DNA from: Shewanella glacialimarina
GTDB taxonomy: Bacteria > Pseudomonadota > Gammaproteobacteria > Enterobacterales > Shewanellaceae
Assembly: GCF_020511155.1 (NCBI RefSeq)
Contig: NZ_CP041216.1
Span: forward strand, 3,968,001-4,032,000
Direction of reading: 5' to 3'
DNA length: 64,000 nt
The notes beneath the pieces are model-generated. The model was not told where the DNA came from and searched no databases. It saw nothing but the letters and a program-made list of their open reading frames with translations. Positions 1 through 8,513 of the stretch are shown here, one piece after another. Position numbers and translations under genes: made by a program. The stretch's first letter is position 1; the number at the start of each line of letters is the position of its first letter.

Positions 1-1
1 G

Positions 2-1087
2 CTTGAAACCCGTTTTGACCTAGCCATAGCCGCATTTGAACACACAGCTGCATACGATGGCATGATAGCTAACTACTTCGGCACTATGGTGCCTGCTCAT
101 AGCAAAGATGAGTGCCATGAAGATTCAAGCTTCCCACGTACATTCAACACTCAGTTGATCAAAAAACAAGACTTACGCTACGGTGAAAACAGTCATCAAA
201 AAGCGGCGTTTTATGTGGATACGCACATTGATGAAGCATCTGTTGCCAGTGCAACTCAACTTCAAGGTAAGGCATTATCTTATAACAACATCGCCGATAC
301 TGACGCAGCACTTGAATGTGTAAAAGAATTTGAAGGCCCTGCATGTGTGATTGTTAAGCATGCTAATCCTTGTGGTGTAGCATTAGGTAGTACTATTTTA
401 GAAGCTTACGAGCGCGCATTCAAAACAGATCCAACCTCTGCCTTTGGTGGCATAATTGCCTTTAACCAGGAATTAGATGCAGACACGGCCAAAGCAATTG
501 TTGACCGTCAATTTGTTGAAGTGATTATTGCACCTAAAGTCAGCCAGGCTGCACGTGACATTGTTGCTGCTAAAGCTAACGTACGTTTATTAGAATGTGG
601 TGAGTGGAACACTAAAACCACCACTCAAGACTTTAAGCGTGTTAATGGTGGTTTATTGGTTCAAGACCGCGACCAGGGCATGGTCAATGTTGAAGACGTT
701 AAAGTGGTATCAAAACGTCAACCAACGGCTGAGCAATTAACTGACTTAATGTTCTGCTGGAAAGTGGCTAAGTTTGTCAAATCAAATGCGATTGTTTATG
801 CCAAAGATGGCATGACAATCGGTGTTGGCGCAGGTCAAATGAGCCGCGTTTACTCAGCTAAAGTTGCCGGCATTAAAGCTGCTGATGAAGGTTTAGTGGT
901 TGAAGGTTCTGTAATGGCATCTGATGCATTTTTCCCATTCCGCGATGGTATCGACGCTGCAGCTGCTGCAGGTATCAGCTGTATTATTCAACCGGGTGGT
1001 TCAATTCGCGATGAAGAAATTATTGCCGCTGCGGATGAACACAATATCGCCATGGTATTTACTGGCATGCGTCACTTCCGCCATTAA
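2..1087 (+). CDS. purH: Bifunctional AICAR transformylase/IMP cyclohydrolase, C-terminal part (5' end outside window)
   Basis: This is the C-terminal 361 residues of PurH, the enzyme of the last two steps of IMP synthesis. The reading frame is open from base 2, so the gene starts before the window; the first in-window ATG at 62 is internal. What is visible is the AICAR formyltransferase domain. It has the RYGENSHQ segment, the KHANPCG segment carrying the catalytic Lys-His pair, and the [10 protein letters not shown] segment near the end. The family is about 530 residues long, so roughly the first 170 are missing only because of the window edge. It is followed by a terminator-like hairpin and then purD, the usual purHD order. 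Identity is secure. Confidence 0.97.
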   Translation, partial: LETRFDLAIAAFEHTAAYDGMIANYFGTMVPAHSKDECHEDSSFPRTFNTQLIKKQDLRYGENSHQKAAFYVDTHIDEASVASATQLQGKALSYNNIADTDAALECVKEFEGPACVIVKHANPCGVALGSTILEAYERAFKTDPTSAFGGIIAFNQELDADTAKAIVDRQFVEVIIAPKVSQAARDIVAAKANVRLLECGEWNTKTTTQDFKRVNGGLLVQDRDQGMVNVEDVKVVSKRQPTAEQLTDLMFCWKVAKFVKSNAIVYAKDGMTIGVGAGQMSRVYSAKVAGIKAADEGLVVEGSVMASDAFFPFRDGIDAAAAAGISCIIQPGGSIRDEEIIAAADEHNIAMVFTGMRHFRH

Positions 1088-1102
1088 TCGGCACTAGAAT
1101 AG

Positions 1103-1127
1103 AGCAGCCTTGTTTGGCTGCTTTTTT
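1103..1127 (+). terminator. Rho-independent terminator between purH and purD
   Basis: A GCAGCC / GGCTGC stem with a six-base loop is followed by six T. It lies between purH and purD, so it may only partly terminate, with the rest of the transcript reading into purD. Confidence 0.75.
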
Positions 1128-1173
1128 CGTTTAAAGAATCATATATTTTTACTACTTAGAGGAATGAATCGAG

Positions 1174-2475
1174 ATGCAAGTACTTGTAATTGGTGGCGGC
1201 GGTCGTGAACATGCTCTAGCTTGGAAAGCGGCTCAGTCTGCTCAAGTTGAAAAAGTTTTTGTTGCGCCAGGTAATGCGGGCACATCACTAGAGCCAAAAC
1301 TAGAAAACGTAGCAATCAAGGTTGAGGCCATTTCAGAGTTAGTGAAATTTGCCCAGGACAACAAGATTGAACTCACCATTGTTGGCCCAGAAGTGCCTTT
1401 ATCATTAGGTGTGGTTGATGCGTTTAACGCTGCCGGTTTACCTATATTTGGCCCAACACAGGGTGCTGCTCAGCTTGAGTCATCAAAAGCCTTTACTAAA
1501 GACTTTTTAGCGCGTCATAACATTCCAACAGCTGATTATTCAAACTTCACTGAAATTGAGCCAGCCAAAGCTTACGCGGCAGAGTTAACCGCTAAAACAG
1601 GTTTCCCTGTGGTGATTAAAGCCGATGGTTTAGCCGCAGGTAAAGGCGTGATTATTGCTGCTAGCCAGGTTGAAGCTGATGCAGCCATTGACGATATGTT
1701 ATCTGGTAATAAATTTGGCGAAGCGGGTTCACGCGTTGTTATCGAAGAATTTTTAAAGGGTGAAGAAGCCAGCTTTATCGTTATGGTTGATGGCAAAAAC
1801 ATTCTAGCCATGGCCACCAGCCAGGACCACAAAGCTCGCGACAATGGAGACTACGGTCCAAATACAGGCGGCATGGGTGCATACTCACCGGCACCTGTTG
1901 TGACTCAGGCAGTTCATGACTGGACCATCGCTAATGTTATTCGCCCAACGGTAGATGGCATGGCCGCTGAAGGTAACGTTTACACTGGATTTCTTTACGC
2001 GGGCTTGATGATTTCACCTGACGGTAGTGCAAAGGTACTTGAGTACAACTGCCGTTTTGGTGACCCAGAGACTCAGCCAATCATGATGCGTCTGCAATCT
2101 GATATCGTTGAACTGTGTTTAGCCGCCACTCGTGGTGAGTTAGATAAAGTCACCGCTGAGTTTGATTCACGTCCTGCTGTAGGTGTTGTTTTAGCCGCTG
2201 GCGGTTACCCAGATGCGTATCGTAAGCATGATGTGATTGATGGGTTATCACTTGGCGATAACAATGCCAAGGTATTCCATGCTGGCACTGAAATGAAAGA
2301 CGGTCATGTGGTAACAAATGGTGGCCGAGTGCTATGTGCTACAGCATTAGGTAATACCGTTACTGAAGCGCAAAAAGCCGCTTACGCATTAGTAGATACC
2401 ATCCATTGGGATGACGTTTACTTCCGCACCGATATTGCTTACCGTGCTATTGCGCGCGAGCAAGGTAAAGCATAA
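1174..2475 (+). CDS. purD: Phosphoribosylamine--glycine ligase
   Basis: PurD (433 aa, normal length) is a cytoplasmic ATP-grasp ligase that joins glycine to 5-phosphoribosylamine, the second step of purine synthesis. The N-terminal domain starts with the MQVLVIGGGGREHAL nucleotide-like loop and has GPEVPLSLG near residue 70. The ATP-grasp part has GLAAGKGV near residue 150. The metal-binding EYNCRFGDPETQ lies near residue 290. An AGAGGA ribosome site precedes the ATG. It lies 86 bases after purH on the same strand, and the PurR-type control expected for this pair would sit upstream of the window. A strong terminator follows. Confidence 0.97.
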   Translation: MQVLVIGGGGREHALAWKAAQSAQVEKVFVAPGNAGTSLEPKLENVAIKVEAISELVKFAQDNKIELTIVGPEVPLSLGVVDAFNAAGLPIFGPTQGAAQLESSKAFTKDFLARHNIPTADYSNFTEIEPAKAYAAELTAKTGFPVVIKADGLAAGKGVIIAASQVEADAAIDDMLSGNKFGEAGSRVVIEEFLKGEEASFIVMVDGKNILAMATSQDHKARDNGDYGPNTGGMGAYSPAPVVTQAVHDWTIANVIRPTVDGMAAEGNVYTGFLYAGLMISPDGSAKVLEYNCRFGDPETQPIMMRLQSDIVELCLAATRGELDKVTAEFDSRPAVGVVLAAGGYPDAYRKHDVIDGLSLGDNNAKVFHAGTEMKDGHVVTNGGRVLCATALGNTVTEAQKAAYALVDTIHWDDVYFRTDIAYRAIAREQGKA

Positions 2476-2501
2476 TAAGTTAGTTTTTATGTGACATAAT
2501 A

Positions 2502-2546
2502 AATCCCTGTGATGTTGACTAATCAAAGCATCACAGGGATTTTTTA
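2502..2546 (+). terminator. Terminator after purD
   Basis: A 13-bp perfect stem (AATCCCTGTGATG with CATCACAGGGATT) with a 14-base loop is followed by a T run. It ends the purHD unit. Because the stem is flanked by AT-rich sequence on both sides it could also act on the opposite strand. Confidence 0.85.
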
Positions 2547-2616
2547 GTTGTAGGGTCTATATATAATCAGGCAGCTTTGGAAGCTATTTTTCATTTCGAC
2601 TTGGAATAGTAGATGA

Positions 2617-3456
2617 TCAAGAGTTCATTTTTCTGGCTCGTCTAAGCCATGCGATACTCATTAGCAGTACCCAATAAAAACCCATTGAACCGCCACCGCT
2701 GTAGCCTTCTCTATGTTCAACTGTAGCCACTTTATCTTCTTTTACTCGAGTCTTAAATCGAGCTAATTCCGCATCTAGATTAGTCGTCATATCATCGACG
2801 GCGATACCAAACCCTTCGAGTGATTTTTCGGCTAAGGTATCATCAATGCCAATCGCGGTAGTTCTTTTTTCAAGCTTGCTAACCCCAGGCGCTCTGAACA
2901 ACATTTTTTTACTTTTGATATCAAAAACGGCGGTATCAACAAATGTTTGTACCGCGTTTTCATTACCCGGAATAACGTACATGCCCACTATGGTCCAATA
3001 CAAAAGTGCGGCGTTATTCTCGATTGATTGTGTCACTTGATCATAAGACACTAACGCCATAACGTCGACATCATATAGCCTTGATAGCTGTTCTAAGGTG
3101 TCAAACCCTTGGCCCTGCTTTAAGTAAGTGCTAGGGATGACTTCAATGTGGCCAATATAATCATATTGAAGAAACGCCTGTTTTACTTTTTCAAGTAACT
3201 CGATTTGATCTTTGCTGTGAATACCGTCAGCGCCCCAATTTTTAGACGGCACAAACGCGATACCCACTTTTACCGGTAATTTTAGAATAGGAATTTCAGG
3301 TTGATGTTCAGCACGACTTTTTTCATCCGGATATAAAAAATCCATCAGACTGCTGGATTGTGTTTGTTTACCGGTATTTTGACTGACAATTGCACTGCAG
3401 GCTGATAAAAAAAACATTACTAGTAAACAGACACTCATTTCAGACTTCATCAACAT
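2617..3456 (-). CDS. Rhombotarget-type lipoprotein with GlyGly-CTERM-like tail
   Basis: This 279-residue exported protein starts with a lipoprotein signal (hydrophobic LLVMFFLSAC, lipobox cysteine near residue 20). It ends with a short glycine run (SGGGS), one hydrophobic segment and a basic tail (WLRRARK). That tripartite tail matches the GlyGly-CTERM signal that rhombosortase proteases are thought to cleave, and the whole protein resembles the 'rhombotarget lipoprotein' family. The function of the body is unknown. No rhombosortase gene lies in the window. The gene stands alone, convergent with purD. A start three codons later (MKSEMS) is also possible. The family call is from recall of its architecture. 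Confidence 0.75.
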   Translation of the reverse strand: MLMKSEMSVCLLVMFFLSACSAIVSQNTGKQTQSSSLMDFLYPDEKSRAEHQPEIPILKLPVKVGIAFVPSKNWGADGIHSKDQIELLEKVKQAFLQYDYIGHIEVIPSTYLKQGQGFDTLEQLSRLYDVDVMALVSYDQVTQSIENNAALLYWTIVGMYVIPGNENAVQTFVDTAVFDIKSKKMLFRAPGVSKLEKRTTAIGIDDTLAEKSLEGFGIAVDDMTTNLDAELARFKTRVKEDKVATVEHREGYSGGGSMGFYWVLLMSIAWLRRARKMNS

Positions 3457-3881
3457 TCCTTTGATTCCCTATGGGCTATATGTTTATAACACGAAAGCAT
3501 AATTGCATATCCCAAAGAGACGAACAAATGATTTATCTGATCAGTAAAATCATTTTAAAAGAGTTAATATTAATGCTTTCTATCAACTCAAGATGTGGTT
3601 AGTCAAACTATTAAATGTGCTTAAAGCTGCGTTAATCTCAATTAAGATATTCTCCTCATAAAAAATAAGCCCATCATGCATATTTAAGCAAGCCACAAGC
3701 GGCTATTGCGCATATTGAGTTAACCAAGCTAAACATTTAGTCACCTTGAAGGCTTCCATACCTTCTCAGCCAAGGGTTTCAAACAAAGCAAGACTCGACT
3801 TAGCTATCATTTCTATGTAACGATAGCCAGCCGTTACAAATTAATAACAACTGTAGTTTGGGACTATCCCGTACGCTTATA
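3457..3881. other. Long intergenic region upstream of nhaC
   Basis: This is about 425 bases of AT-rich sequence between the divergent lipoprotein gene and the nhaC promoter. No convincing reading frame was found. A lysine-riboswitch pattern was looked for by eye because NhaC-like genes sometimes carry one, and its conserved boxes are not present. Confidence 0.5.
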
Positions 3882-3909
3882 TTGACTGTTGCGATAGCAA
3901 CTCGATAAT
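3882..3909 (+). promoter_or_regulatory. Predicted sigma-70 promoter of nhaC with inverted repeat in the spacer
   Basis: TTGACT and GATAAT are separated by 16 bases. The spacer is almost entirely the inverted repeat GTTGC-GATA-GCAAC (3888-3901), which is where a repressor would sit. The nhaC start codon lies 40 bases further on. The promoter is seen in sequence; repression is inference. Confidence 0.6.
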
Positions 3910-3949
3910 GAAAAACGACACAAAATAAAAATAATAAACAAGGATCTCC

Positions 3950-5434
3950 ATGTCTCAAACGACACCTTCACAACCTAAGCAACCTAGCTTGCTTGATGCG
4001 CTTATTCCGATCGTGGCATTAATTTTGATGCTAGCCGCTGCGGTATATCTTTTCTCATCTGATAGCTCATCGGGTGCCAACCAAATCGCCTTGGTATTAG
4101 CAGCCTGTATTGCCATGGTGATTGGCTATAAAAATGGCTACAGCTGGAATCAAATGGAGCGTGGCATTGTTAAAAGTATTGGGGTCGCGACCGGGGCATT
4201 ACTTATTTTATTTAGTGTAGGCTCGCTGATCGGTACCTGGATTTTAGCCGGTACAGTGCCGACAATGATTTATTACGGTATGCAAATTCTTAATCCACAA
4301 TATTTCTACAGCGCATGCTGTGTATTGTGTGCAATTGTTGCATTAAGTATTGGTAGCTCTTGGACGGTAGCCGGTACCTTAGGTATTGCGCTTATTGGTA
4401 TCTCATCGGCCATGGGATTAGATGTTAATATCACTGCTGGCGCAATTATCAGTGGCGCGTATTTTGGTGACAAGATGTCGCCAATGTCTGACACTACTAA
4501 CCTTGCACCGGCTGTAGCCGGTACCGATATTTTTAGTCATATTAAACATATGACCTGGACCACGGTTCCCAGTATTACAATTGCACTGATAGGCTTTACC
4601 TTTTTAGGCTTAACCGCTGAAGCCACCCCAGTAGAAAATCAATTAACTGATAGCTTAGCCTTACTTGAACGCACCTTTAATCCGGGATTCCACTTATTAA
4701 TCCCCCTTTTAGTGGTGTTGTATTTAGCTAACCGTAAAATGCCTGCCTTTCCTACGGTCATTTTAGGCACACTTGCTGGCGCAGTATGTGCGGCAATATT
4801 TCAATTTGATAATGTATTAGCCTATGTGCACGATGATGCAATACCGCCGCTGCTGGCGTTAGTAAAAGGCATCTGGATTGCCATGTTTGACGGCTATGTT
4901 GCCAATACCGGCGATGCTGTATTAGATAACTTATTAAGCCGTGGCGGTATGAGTAGCATGGTGACGACTGTCTGGTTGATCCTGTGTGCCATGGCCTTTG
5001 GTGGCGTGATGGAAGTTACTGGCTTACTTGGCCGTATTTTGCAAAGTATTTTAACCCTAGTGACTGGCACATCTAGTTTGATCATTACTACACTCGGTGT
5101 GTGTATTGGCGCCAACGTGATCACTGCCGACCAGTACATTGCGATTGTGTTGCCAGGTAGAATGCTAAAAATGGAATATACCAACAGAAAACTTGCCGCG
5201 GTTAATTTAAGTCGCGCCCTTGAAGATTCTGCCACTGTCACTAGCCCGCTTGTTCCCTGGAATACCTGTGGTGCCTTTATGGCCAGTACCTTGGGTGTCG
5301 CGACAGTGGCTTATCTACCCTATGCATTCTTTAACTTAGTTTGCCCATTAATTAGTGCATCATATGCTTATTTCAATTTCAAAATTGAACCGCTAGATGA
5401 GCGCTTGGTCAGTGACGGTACTGTTGTAGGCTAA
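3950..5434 (+). CDS. nhaC: Na+/H+ antiporter, NhaC family
   Basis: This 494-residue inner-membrane protein has about a dozen hydrophobic segments and the usual length for NhaC-type antiporters. Those exchange cytoplasmic sodium for protons, and some relatives carry amino acids or other solutes instead. Recognisable family segments are the SGAYFGDKMSPMSDTTNLAP stretch near residue 170 and the DSATVTSPLVPWNTCGAF stretch near residue 430. The ATG follows an AAGGAT ribosome site. It is a single-gene unit with its own promoter and a long leader region upstream. A hairpin follows the stop codon. The family is certain; the exact transported ion is not shown by the sequence. Confidence 0.88.
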   Translation: MSQTTPSQPKQPSLLDALIPIVALILMLAAAVYLFSSDSSSGANQIALVLAACIAMVIGYKNGYSWNQMERGIVKSIGVATGALLILFSVGSLIGTWILAGTVPTMIYYGMQILNPQYFYSACCVLCAIVALSIGSSWTVAGTLGIALIGISSAMGLDVNITAGAIISGAYFGDKMSPMSDTTNLAPAVAGTDIFSHIKHMTWTTVPSITIALIGFTFLGLTAEATPVENQLTDSLALLERTFNPGFHLLIPLLVVLYLANRKMPAFPTVILGTLAGAVCAAIFQFDNVLAYVHDDAIPPLLALVKGIWIAMFDGYVANTGDAVLDNLLSRGGMSSMVTTVWLILCAMAFGGVMEVTGLLGRILQSILTLVTGTSSLIITTLGVCIGANVITADQYIAIVLPGRMLKMEYTNRKLAAVNLSRALEDSATVTSPLVPWNTCGAFMASTLGVATVAYLPYAFFNLVCPLISASYAYFNFKIEPLDERLVSDGTVVG

Positions 5435-5450
5435 TTCGATTTAACAATAG

Positions 5451-5477
5451 AAAACCGCTTTAGCCAAAGCGGTCTTT
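5451..5477. terminator. Bidirectional terminator between nhaC and the oxidoreductase gene
   Basis: A perfect 8-bp stem (ACCGCTTT with AAAGCGGT, loop AGCC) is flanked by A-rich and T-rich sequence. The stop codon of the converging minus-strand gene lies inside the stem. It could serve both convergent genes, though the T run on the plus side is short. Confidence 0.55.
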
Positions 5478-6809
5478 CATCCAGCCATAATGATAATAAC
5501 CCCATTGACCTAAACGCTTTAACTGGCCAAAAGGTAGTATAGATACAGGCTGCGCAGGTAACGGCTGACGATATAAAGGCAAATTAGGCGGTGCAACACC
5601 TGCCATACTTTGCGCCAATCGATAAGCCGCTTGGCTGCTAAAAGACACTCCTGCACCACAATAACCTAGGCTATAACCCACTCCACTTTGTGCAAATACA
5701 TGTGGCATATCATCAAACGATGCCGCTATCCAGCCGGTCCAGTTATAGGCAATGGCTTTGTGTTTTAATGCAGGAAAGCATTTATCTAAGGCCATTTTTA
5801 GCCTTTGACCATACACAGGGTTAGCACCGTCTTTGCCCCATACCGCGCCGCGGCCACCAAACAACAAGCGGTTATCAGGCAGTAAGCGGTAGTAATATTT
5901 TAATATGCGAGTATCCATGGTGACTTGCGAAGTATAAATACCTGCTTGTTGTAATTCATCGGCGGTAAGTGGCTCAGTCACAATGACATTACTGAGTATT
6001 GGCAAATATTTATTATCGAGAATTGGCGAGAATTGTTTTGGCGTATAAGCATTACCGGCACAAATCACCTTATTGGCAGTAAGCTCACCGGACTCGGTTA
6101 TTAAGCGATGCTTTCCGCCCTCCTGATGCCATTCAAGCACGCAAGATTGCTCTGATATCGACACTTTGGCTTGCTGTACCATCTGTTTATAACCCAGTAG
6201 CAATTTGAGCGGATTAATCCCAAAACCATCATTTAGCCTTAATGCACCATAAGCTTGCTGGTGATTCATGTACTGATCACAAAAAGTGTTGCGGTCGATA
6301 AACTCAGCCCCATCACCAAAGTGTTGCTGAATGAACCCCGCGGCGGCTTGCAGTTGTGCGAGCGCTTTTGGGTTATGGGCGACTTTTAAGTAACCGGTGT
6401 CCTGCACATCACAGCTAATTTGATGCTGTTTAATTAATCCTGATACCCGCTCAACCGCCTCGGTAAACTCACCATAAATACCTTTGGCGGTATCAATATT
6501 CCAACGCTGTGCCATGGCGCTATAGCCCAATCGACCAGAACCTTTTAAAACAAATCCCGCATTACGAGCACTGGCACCAAAGCCAACCTGATTAGCTTCC
6601 AACACGTGACAATCAATATTAAATTCAGTCGCTAGATAATAAGCAGTTAATAATCCAGTGTAGCCGCCGCCAATAATAGCCACATCGGTTTGATGAGAAC
6701 CTTTTAGTGCGGTACCAGGCTGGGGTAATTGAACCGTACTTGCCCAATAGCTATTAGGCTGGGGTTGCTGTTGTGGAGTGGGATTAACAAGGGGATCATA
6801 AAGTTGCAT
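5460..6809 (-). CDS. FAD-dependent amine/amino-acid oxidoreductase, DAO/PuuB-like
   Basis: This 449-residue flavoprotein of the D-amino-acid oxidase superfamily resembles gamma-glutamylputrescine oxidoreductase (PuuB). The dinucleotide-binding motif VAIIGGGYTG lies near residue 45 after a proline/glutamine-rich N-terminal leader. GFGASARNAGF near residue 75 is the typical flavin-contact segment, and GGRGAVWG lies near residue 315. Such enzymes oxidise an amine to an imine and pass electrons to oxygen or quinone. The substrate cannot be read from sequence, and no other putrescine-catabolism genes lie nearby. It is the last gene of a three-gene operon, 4 bases after the small membrane protein. 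Confidence 0.8.
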   Translation of the reverse strand: MQLYDPLVNPTPQQQPQPNSYWASTVQLPQPGTALKGSHQTDVAIIGGGYTGLLTAYYLATEFNIDCHVLEANQVGFGASARNAGFVLKGSGRLGYSAMAQRWNIDTAKGIYGEFTEAVERVSGLIKQHQISCDVQDTGYLKVAHNPKALAQLQAAAGFIQQHFGDGAEFIDRNTFCDQYMNHQQAYGALRLNDGFGINPLKLLLGYKQMVQQAKVSISEQSCVLEWHQEGGKHRLITESGELTANKVICAGNAYTPKQFSPILDNKYLPILSNVIVTEPLTADELQQAGIYTSQVTMDTRILKYYYRLLPDNRLLFGGRGAVWGKDGANPVYGQRLKMALDKCFPALKHKAIAYNWTGWIAASFDDMPHVFAQSGVGYSLGYCGAGVSFSSQAAYRLAQSMAGVAPPNLPLYRQPLPAQPVSILPFGQLKRLGQWGYYHYGWMKDRFG

Positions 6810-6813
6810 TGGG

Positions 6814-7050
6814 TTAGCCTAATAACTGTAAAATTTGATCCCAATGACGCGTCAGTAAAACCAGCAATACGACACCTAAAGGAATAAAAATAAGTAATTG
6901 AATAAATTGTAAATAAAGCACGATTTTTGACAGTTTCAGCTTTTCTAACTTGAGCCTGTTTAACTCGATTTTAAGTAATTTGAGCTCATCTGATGTTGTG
7001 GATACTGCTGTAGAATGAGTTTCTGACGATGTTTGAGTGAATGTTTTCAT
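6814..7050 (-). CDS. Small single-pass membrane protein, unknown
   Basis: This 78-residue protein has a serine/threonine-rich N-terminus, a charged segment rich in Leu and Lys with coiled-coil character (about 25-45), and one hydrophobic helix (about 46-70). I chose the ATG at 7050 over the GTG one codon upstream. I do not recognise a family. It sits 11 bases after the acetyltransferase gene and 4 bases before the oxidoreductase gene. The three are almost certainly co-transcribed, so it may anchor or assist one of them at the membrane; that is inference. Confidence 0.65.
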   Translation of the reverse strand: MKTFTQTSSETHSTAVSTTSDELKLLKIELNRLKLEKLKLSKIVLYLQFIQLLIFIPLGVVLLVLLTRHWDQILQLLG

Positions 7051-7061
7051 CACTTAATCCC

Positions 7062-7613
7062 TTAAAAAACTAACAGCATTTCACATGCTACACAGTGACA
7101 ATCAGCGCCGCAAAGTACACAGATATAATCCTCTCCCACATGCCGTTGATGCCATCGTTGAGGATGCTGCTTAATCAATTGCCCACCGGCTTTGGTAAAA
7201 TATCGTACCGCAGCATTATTGGGGCTTTGTTGCCATAAATGACTCACGCCAGCTTTAGCACCTTGTACAATAACCGCTTCTTTAGAGGCTTGTAAAAGTT
7301 GTCCTCCTAACCCTTTACCTCGGCCATGTTCAGCAATGGTATTTGACTTAAAGTAACACACATCATCAAAGTTAACGCCCCACAACGCTACAGTACACCA
7401 TTGATCCTGTTGCCATTTACCTGCGGCATAGGTTAATCGAAAACCCAGTAATTCATCGTTTTCAATGGCAACAAAGTTAGCATTAATGCCATTCTTTATG
7501 CCTTTATGATAAATGGCTGTCAGTTCATCCATATCCATATAGCCCTGACCGTGTACTTGTTCACCTAATAGTAATACCGCTTTAAAATCATTTTGTTGTA
7601 ATGTTCTTATCAT
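7062..7613 (-). CDS. GNAT-family N-acetyltransferase with cysteine-rich C-terminus
   Basis: This 183-residue protein has the GNAT fold signature. The acetyl-CoA loop GRGKGLGGQLL lies near residue 100, followed by SPNNAAVRYFTKAGG near 135, the usual motif B. The last 20 residues hold five cysteines in the pattern C-x2-C-x3-C-x-C-x2-C, which suggests a metal-binding tail. Similar tails occur in some GNAT relatives as I recall them. The substrate is unknown. It is the first gene of the minus-strand operon with the small membrane protein and the flavin oxidoreductase, which hints at a shared amine or amino-acid substrate. Confidence 0.8.
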   Translation of the reverse strand: MIRTLQQNDFKAVLLLGEQVHGQGYMDMDELTAIYHKGIKNGINANFVAIENDELLGFRLTYAAGKWQQDQWCTVALWGVNFDDVCYFKSNTIAEHGRGKGLGGQLLQASKEAVIVQGAKAGVSHLWQQSPNNAAVRYFTKAGGQLIKQHPQRWHQRHVGEDYICVLCGADCHCVACEMLLVF

Positions 7614-7672
7614 GTTTTTATTCTTTTTTTGATACTAAGAAAATTAACCTTGAAAGATCAACCGCCCCCTAA

Positions 7673-7710
7673 GTTTTAGGCTAATTTATCATAACAAAAT
7701 AGCCTGAAAC
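7673..7710. repeat. Imperfect 15-bp inverted repeat between the acetyltransferase and spondin genes
   Basis: The arms GTTTTAGGCTAATTT and AAAATAGCCTGAAAC match at 13 of 15 positions around an 8-base loop. There is no T run after it, so it looks more like an operator or structured leader than a terminator. Confidence 0.5.
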
Positions 7711-7800
7711 TAACGATGTTAAACTTTTGTGATAATTTAGCGATAACCCGGTGATATCCATTTGTAATACTAGCTGCAATTAAACAAAAGGAGCTCGGTT

Positions 7801-8502
7801 ATGAAACGTACATTAGTTAACGCTAGCCTACTAGCAGCAAGTTTATTGAGTTTATCAACCCAAGCCGCAGACATTGAAGTCAGTGTCACCAACCTTACCC
7901 ATGGTAATCACTTTACCCCATTGTTAATAGCCGCTCACAACAGCGACAGTCATTTATTTCACGTCGGTGAAATGGCCACTCCAGCATTACAAAAAATGGC
8001 TGAAGGTGGCGATATTAGCGATCTTAATACTGCGGTAACTGGCGCAAATGGCGCCACCTTAGCTAACCCAGCCATGGGGTTACTTGCCGCAGGTGCCAGC
8101 GTTAATAGTGCGATGCTAGATACCGGCGATAACACCCACCTTTCTATTGTCGCAATGGTGCTGCCAACCAACGATGCATTCATTGGTTTAGACAGCTGGA
8201 AAATTCCAACTGAAGTAGGCACTTACACAGTTTATGTCAATGCCTACGATGCCGGCACAGAAGCAAATGATGAAATCATTAACGGCGGCGGTATGTCAGG
8301 CGTACCGGGTATTCCTGCAGCACCGGGTGGCAATGGCGGCGCAAATGGGACTGGTGTAATGGACGGTGCTGACAATATGTATGTGCATACTCACCCAGGT
8401 GTTTTAGGTGATACAGACTCAGCTGGCGGTGCAAGTGATTTAGACAGCCGAATTCACCGCTGGTTAAACCCTGTAGCCAAAGTTGTGGTCACAGTAAAAT
8501 AA
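7801..8502 (+). CDS. Exported spondin-domain protein 1
   Basis: This 233-residue protein has a clean Sec signal peptide (positive MKR, hydrophobic core, likely cut after TQA near residue 22). A spondin N-terminal-type domain follows. It starts with the VSVTNLTHGNHFTPLLIAAH strand and contains GEMATPALQKMAEGGD, LPTNDAFIGLDSW and AYDAGTEANDE. A glycine/proline-rich loop (about 160-185) precedes VHTHPGV. Bacterial spondin-domain proteins are extracytoplasmic and of poorly known role; in animals the domain binds matrix. A strong AAAGGAG site precedes the ATG. It is followed 11 bases later by a paralogue and then a two-component system. Confidence 0.85.
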   Translation: MKRTLVNASLLAASLLSLSTQAADIEVSVTNLTHGNHFTPLLIAAHNSDSHLFHVGEMATPALQKMAEGGDISDLNTAVTGANGATLANPAMGLLAAGASVNSAMLDTGDNTHLSIVAMVLPTNDAFIGLDSWKIPTEVGTYTVYVNAYDAGTEANDEIINGGGMSGVPGIPAAPGGNGGANGTGVMDGADNMYVHTHPGVLGDTDSAGGASDLDSRIHRWLNPVAKVVVTVK

Positions 8503-8513
8503 GGAGGTAGCCC

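Noticed and set aside
2-61. purH as a 5'-truncated pseudogene
   Set aside because: The frame continues open to the window edge and matches PurH, so only the window boundary cuts it.
3457-3949. Possible lysine riboswitch before nhaC
   Set aside because: The conserved lysine-riboswitch boxes could not be found by eye in this region.
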